DNA from: JBEKCP01 sp050014815
Lineage (GTDB): Bacteria > Planctomycetota > Planctomycetia > Pirellulales > Thermoguttaceae
Direction: 5' to 3'
NCBI GenBank assembly: GCA_050014815.1
Contig: JBEKCP010000397.1
Coordinates: forward strand, 1-8,797
Length of the DNA stretch: 8,797 nucleotides
Numbering within the stretch: the first letter of the stretch is position 1; every line of letters starts with the position of its first letter. The position numbers and the translations under genes were made by a program. Positions 6,748 through 8,797 of this stretch are shown piece after piece. The notes beneath the pieces are model-generated. The model was not told the DNA's origin. It saw only the letters and a program-made list of their open reading frames with translations, and searched no databases.

Positions 6748-8547
6748 ATGATGTCACACACAGTGTGCGAGCAGCCGGCGGCGGGCGAAACGCCCCGCAC
6801 CGCGAGCAAGCTTCAACCAACCTTGCGGCTTCCCGTGGAGATTTTTCCCGCGGGAACCGATCCGCTCTCCCCCCGGGCCGAGGCCCGGTGGCTCTGGATC
6901 TTCGTCATCGTCGGGCTGACGCTGAGACTGGTGCGGTATCTGCTGCGGTTCCCGCTCTGGGAAGACGAGGCCCTGCTGTCGGTGAACTATCTCGACCGCG
7001 GTTACCTCGGCCTGCTCCAGCCGTTGGACTACGCGCAGGTCTGCCCGCCGCTGTTCTTGTGGGCCCAGTTGACCGTGATCAAGCTGTTGGGGTTCACGGA
7101 ATACACGCTTCGGCTCATTCCGTTTGTGTGCGCGATGCTGAGCGTGCCGGTGTTCCGCCATGTTGCCGCGCGGTTGTTCCGCGGGACGGCCCTGGTGCTG
7201 GTGGTCGCGGTCTTCGCGGTAGGCTACCCGATGATCCGCTATACGGCCGAGGCCAAACCCTACGCCCCGGACCTGCTGGCGGCGCTGGTGATGCTCGGCC
7301 TGGCGATCGAGTGGCTGCGGCGTCCGCACGAAAGCCGCTGGCTCTGGTGGCTGGCGGCCGTCGCGGGGCCGGCGATCGGATTCTCGTATCCGGCCGTGTT
7401 CGTAGCCGGGGGGATCAGCCTGGTCGTGGGCTACGTTCTCTGGAAGGAAAAAGGGGACCGGGTACCCTCTGGGTGCCATTTGCCGGAACGGCCCGGAGGC
7501 GGGCACCATGCACACATGGTCGTCGCACAAATGGGGACCGGGTACCCTCTGGGTGCCTTTTTCCAAGGCTGGCGGCCGTGGCTCGCCTTCAACTTGATCC
7601 TGGTCCTCAGTTTTGCGGGCCTGATGGCGCTAAATCACCAGGCTGTCGGTCAGGCCAACCAGGAGCAGATGACCGACGGCTGGAGCGACACCTTCCCCCC
7701 CGTGACGCAGCCGATCAGGCTCGTGGGCTGGTTGTTTTCGATCCACACGGGCGCGATGCTGGCCTATCCGGTCGGCGGACCGCACGGGGGCAGCACCCCG
7801 GCCTTCATCTGCCTGCTCCTTGGTCTGGCCGCGCTGGCCCGGCGGCGCCAAGGGCTTCTCGCTTTCCTGCTGCTGGCCCCGTTGGGATTGAACTTCGCGG
7901 CCGCGGCCGCGCACCGGTTTCCCTACGGCGGCCATCCTCGCATGGGCCGTTACCTGGGGTCGGTGTTTTCGATGCTCGTGGGCCTGGGGATCGCCGAAAC
8001 GGTGGCGTGGGCGGCCGCCCGCGTGCGTACACCGTTGCCCGGACGAAATCGAGCCCTGGCGGCCGCGCTCGCGGCGCTCCTGGCCCTGGCGGCCGGCTCG
8101 CTGCTGCGCGACCTGGCACACCCTTACAAGACGGCAACGACGCTGCGGGCGCGGCAGTTCGCCCGCTGGTTCTGGTTCGACGTGGCCCACGACTGCGAGT
8201 TGGTCTGCCTCAAGACCGATGCTCGCGAAAGTTTCCCGCGGATCGCGCACAACGACGGCTGGCTCTCCCTGTACCTGTGCAACGAGCGGATCTATTCCCC
8301 GCGGCACGCCCGGGGGGAACCGCCCCAGTTGGATCGCGTCTCGGCCGAGTGGCCGCTGCGGTGCGCCTTGTACCGTTCCTCGTTCGAGGAGCGCGACAAC
8401 CGGCCCCTACAGGCGTGGCTGGAGGGCATGAAGGCCAATTACGTGCTAGTGGCTCACGACCAGTACCCCATGCCGGACGAGAACGAGCGGGAGTTGCGCT
8501 CGGTCGATTACCTGGACGTTTTCAAGTTCGTCCCGCGATGTCCATGA
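6748..8547 (+). CDS. GT-C fold membrane glycosyltransferase (GT39/PMT-like), with repeat insertion
   Basis: Proteins of this fold move a sugar from a polyprenyl-phosphate donor onto protein or lipid at the outer face of the inner membrane. The product has 599 residues. A cytoplasmic N-terminus is followed by helix 1 (about 48-66), then RFPLWEDEALLSVNYLDRG (67-85), the first periplasmic loop whose acidic pair (E72, D73, E74 region) is the family's catalytic signature. QVCPPLFLW (97-105) and RYTAEAKPYAPD (164-175) are also characteristic. Further helices run to about 455, then a soluble C-terminal domain. Residues 233-273 are low-similarity, repeat-derived sequence sitting between two hydrophobic helices. 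Two ATGs open the frame (6748 and 6751); AGGTGG at 6738-6743 is seven bases from the second, so 6751 may be the true start. Acceptor and sugar are not predictable. The stop is two bases before a large palindrome. Confidence 0.8.
   Translation: MMSHTVCEQPAAGETPRTASKLQPTLRLPVEIFPAGTDPLSPRAEARWLWIFVIVGLTLRLVRYLLRFPLWEDEALLSVNYLDRGYLGLLQPLDYAQVCPPLFLWAQLTVIKLLGFTEYTLRLIPFVCAMLSVPVFRHVAARLFRGTALVLVVAVFAVGYPMIRYTAEAKPYAPDLLAALVMLGLAIEWLRRPHESRWLWWLAAVAGPAIGFSYPAVFVAGGISLVVGYVLWKEKGDRVPSGCHLPERPGGGHHAHMVVAQMGTGYPLGAFFQGWRPWLAFNLILVLSFAGLMALNHQAVGQANQEQMTDGWSDTFPPVTQPIRLVGWLFSIHTGAMLAYPVGGPHGGSTPAFICLLLGLAALARRRQGLLAFLLLAPLGLNFAAAAAHRFPYGGHPRMGRYLGSVFSMLVGLGIAETVAWAAARVRTPLPGRNRALAAALAALLALAAGSLLRDLAHPYKTATTLRARQFARWFWFDVAHDCELVCLKTDARESFPRIAHNDGWLSLYLCNERIYSPRHARGEPPQLDRVSAEWPLRCALYRSSFEERDNRPLQAWLEGMKANYVLVAHDQYPMPDENERELRSVDYLDVFKFVPRCP
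7446..7564. repeat. MITE/REP-like element inside the glycosyltransferase reading frame
   Basis: A 25-base sequence (GGGGACCGGGTACC... to GGGTGCC) occurs identically at 7453-7477 and 7533-7557, 80 bases apart. The unit is bounded by perfect inverted ends, GGAAAAAGG (7446-7454) and CCTTTTTCC (7556-7564). A second inverted pair, CCATTTG (7476-7482) and CAAATGG (7528-7534), marks the inner edges, so the two 37-base arms mirror each other around a 45-base centre that holds ACCATG-CACA-CATGGT (7505-7520). The whole element is open in the host frame; because 80 is not a multiple of three, the two copies are read in different frames (GDRVPSGC and MGTGYPLGAFF). Such symmetry is typical of non-autonomous elements mobilised by a transposase supplied elsewhere (inference). 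Confidence 0.75.
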
Positions 8548-8548
8548 C

Positions 8549-8631
8549 CGTTTAGCGGGCGGGCTTGCCCGCCGAGCGGTCTGCGGAAAGAACTGTGCTG
8601 CAACGCGGCGGGCAAGCCCGCCCGCTAAACG
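8549..8631. repeat. Perfect 26-base inverted repeat of REP/BIME type after the glycosyltransferase gene
   Basis: The left arm (8549-8574) and right arm (8606-8631) are exact reverse complements over 26 bases, with a 31-base centre. Each arm is itself a hairpin: GGCGGGC-TT-GCCCGCC at 8558-8573 and GGCGGGC-AA-GCCCGCC at 8607-8622. Two head-to-head REP hairpins make a BIME-like unit. It begins two bases after the TGA stop, so the mRNA would end in a very stable stem, which may protect or terminate the transcript; no T run follows. A half copy lies at 6665-6682. Confidence 0.85.
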
Positions 8632-8674
8632 ATCTGCTACTACGTCACTCACACAATCGCCAAGGAGAACAAGG

Positions 8675-8797
8675 TTGCGTCGGAAGATGGAAGCCGTGTT
8701 GTGTTTCGAGTCCAGCGACGATGGGTTGCCCAGGATCGTTCGTGACTATCGTGCCAGATACCGGGCCGTCAGTCAAGTCCTCGACGACAATCCCGAG
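8675..8797 (+). CDS. N-terminal fragment of an unidentified protein, possibly a transposase
   Basis: Forty-one codons open to the right edge. TTG at 8675 is favoured as start because AAGGAG (8662-8667) lies seven bases upstream; an in-frame ATG at 8687 would drop four residues. The product begins MRRKMEAVLCFESSDDGLPR and continues with a basic, helical IVRDYRARYRAVSQVLDDNPE. The DYRARYRAVSQVLDDNPE stretch recalls the N-termini of some transposases (ISNCY-like) by memory only; no catalytic residue is in view. Its position just past a large palindrome is compatible with a mobile element, but a host gene is equally possible. Confidence 0.5.
   Translation, partial: MRRKMEAVLCFESSDDGLPRIVRDYRARYRAVSQVLDDNPE

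Noticed and set aside
7453..7557. Two identical 25-base repeats considered as a CRISPR fragment
   Set aside because: There are only two copies, the spacing is 55 bases, they are mirrored by inverted ends, and they lie inside a coding frame.
6723..8555. A 610-codon plus-strand frame overlapping the glycosyltransferase gene
   Set aside because: Its product is Arg/Gly/Pro-rich with no membrane segments. The overlapping frame from 6748 has clear helices, WEDE and EAKPYA motifs, and a Shine-Dalgarno.

Overview
The window looks like a high-GC (roughly 65%) planctomycete-type genome, possibly Pirellulales. The pointers are a PEP-CTERM sorted secreted protein, TTG start codons used beside ATG, a large GT-C membrane glycosyltransferase with WEDE and EAKPYA motifs, and many GC-rich palindromic repeats between genes. 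The phylum call is inference; no rRNA or other lineage marker is present.

Layout. (1) Positions 1-2411, minus strand: the conserved rpsO-pnp operon. Ribosomal protein S15 comes first, then polynucleotide phosphorylase, which reads uninterrupted to the left edge and is cut there. A hairpin spans the 32-base junction and shows the pnp Shine-Dalgarno in its loop. (2) Positions 2412-2782: a gene-free region with a candidate rpsO promoter, a possible 16-codon leader ORF and a structured palindromic repeat. (3) Positions 2783-3712, minus strand: a secreted PEP-CTERM protein with a C39/papain-like cysteine peptidase signature. A near-consensus sigma70-type promoter (TTGACG-16-TATAAT) lies about 170 bases upstream, surrounded by repeated TTCTTG/CAAGAA half-sites, with a leader hairpin below it. 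(4) Positions 4071-6572, minus strand: full-length ComEC/Rec2 DNA-uptake channel with its metallo-beta-lactamase-like domain. (5) Positions 6748-8547, plus strand, divergent from comEC: a GT39/PMT-type membrane glycosyltransferase whose reading frame has absorbed a ~119-base repeat element. (6) Positions 8549-8631: a perfect 26-base inverted repeat of REP/BIME type directly after that gene. (7) Positions 8675-8797: the first 41 codons of a further gene, tentatively a transposase, cut by the right edge.

How the parts relate. rpsO-pnp is a translation/RNA-decay housekeeping operon and is probably autoregulated. The other genes appear to be separate transcription units with unrelated roles (surface or secreted peptidase, DNA uptake, glycosylation). 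I see no multi-gene undescribed system. The most unusual items are the in-frame repeat insertion in the glycosyltransferase, the operator-like array on the PEP-CTERM peptidase promoter, and the spread of REP-like palindromes (three types, one with a half copy beside comEC).
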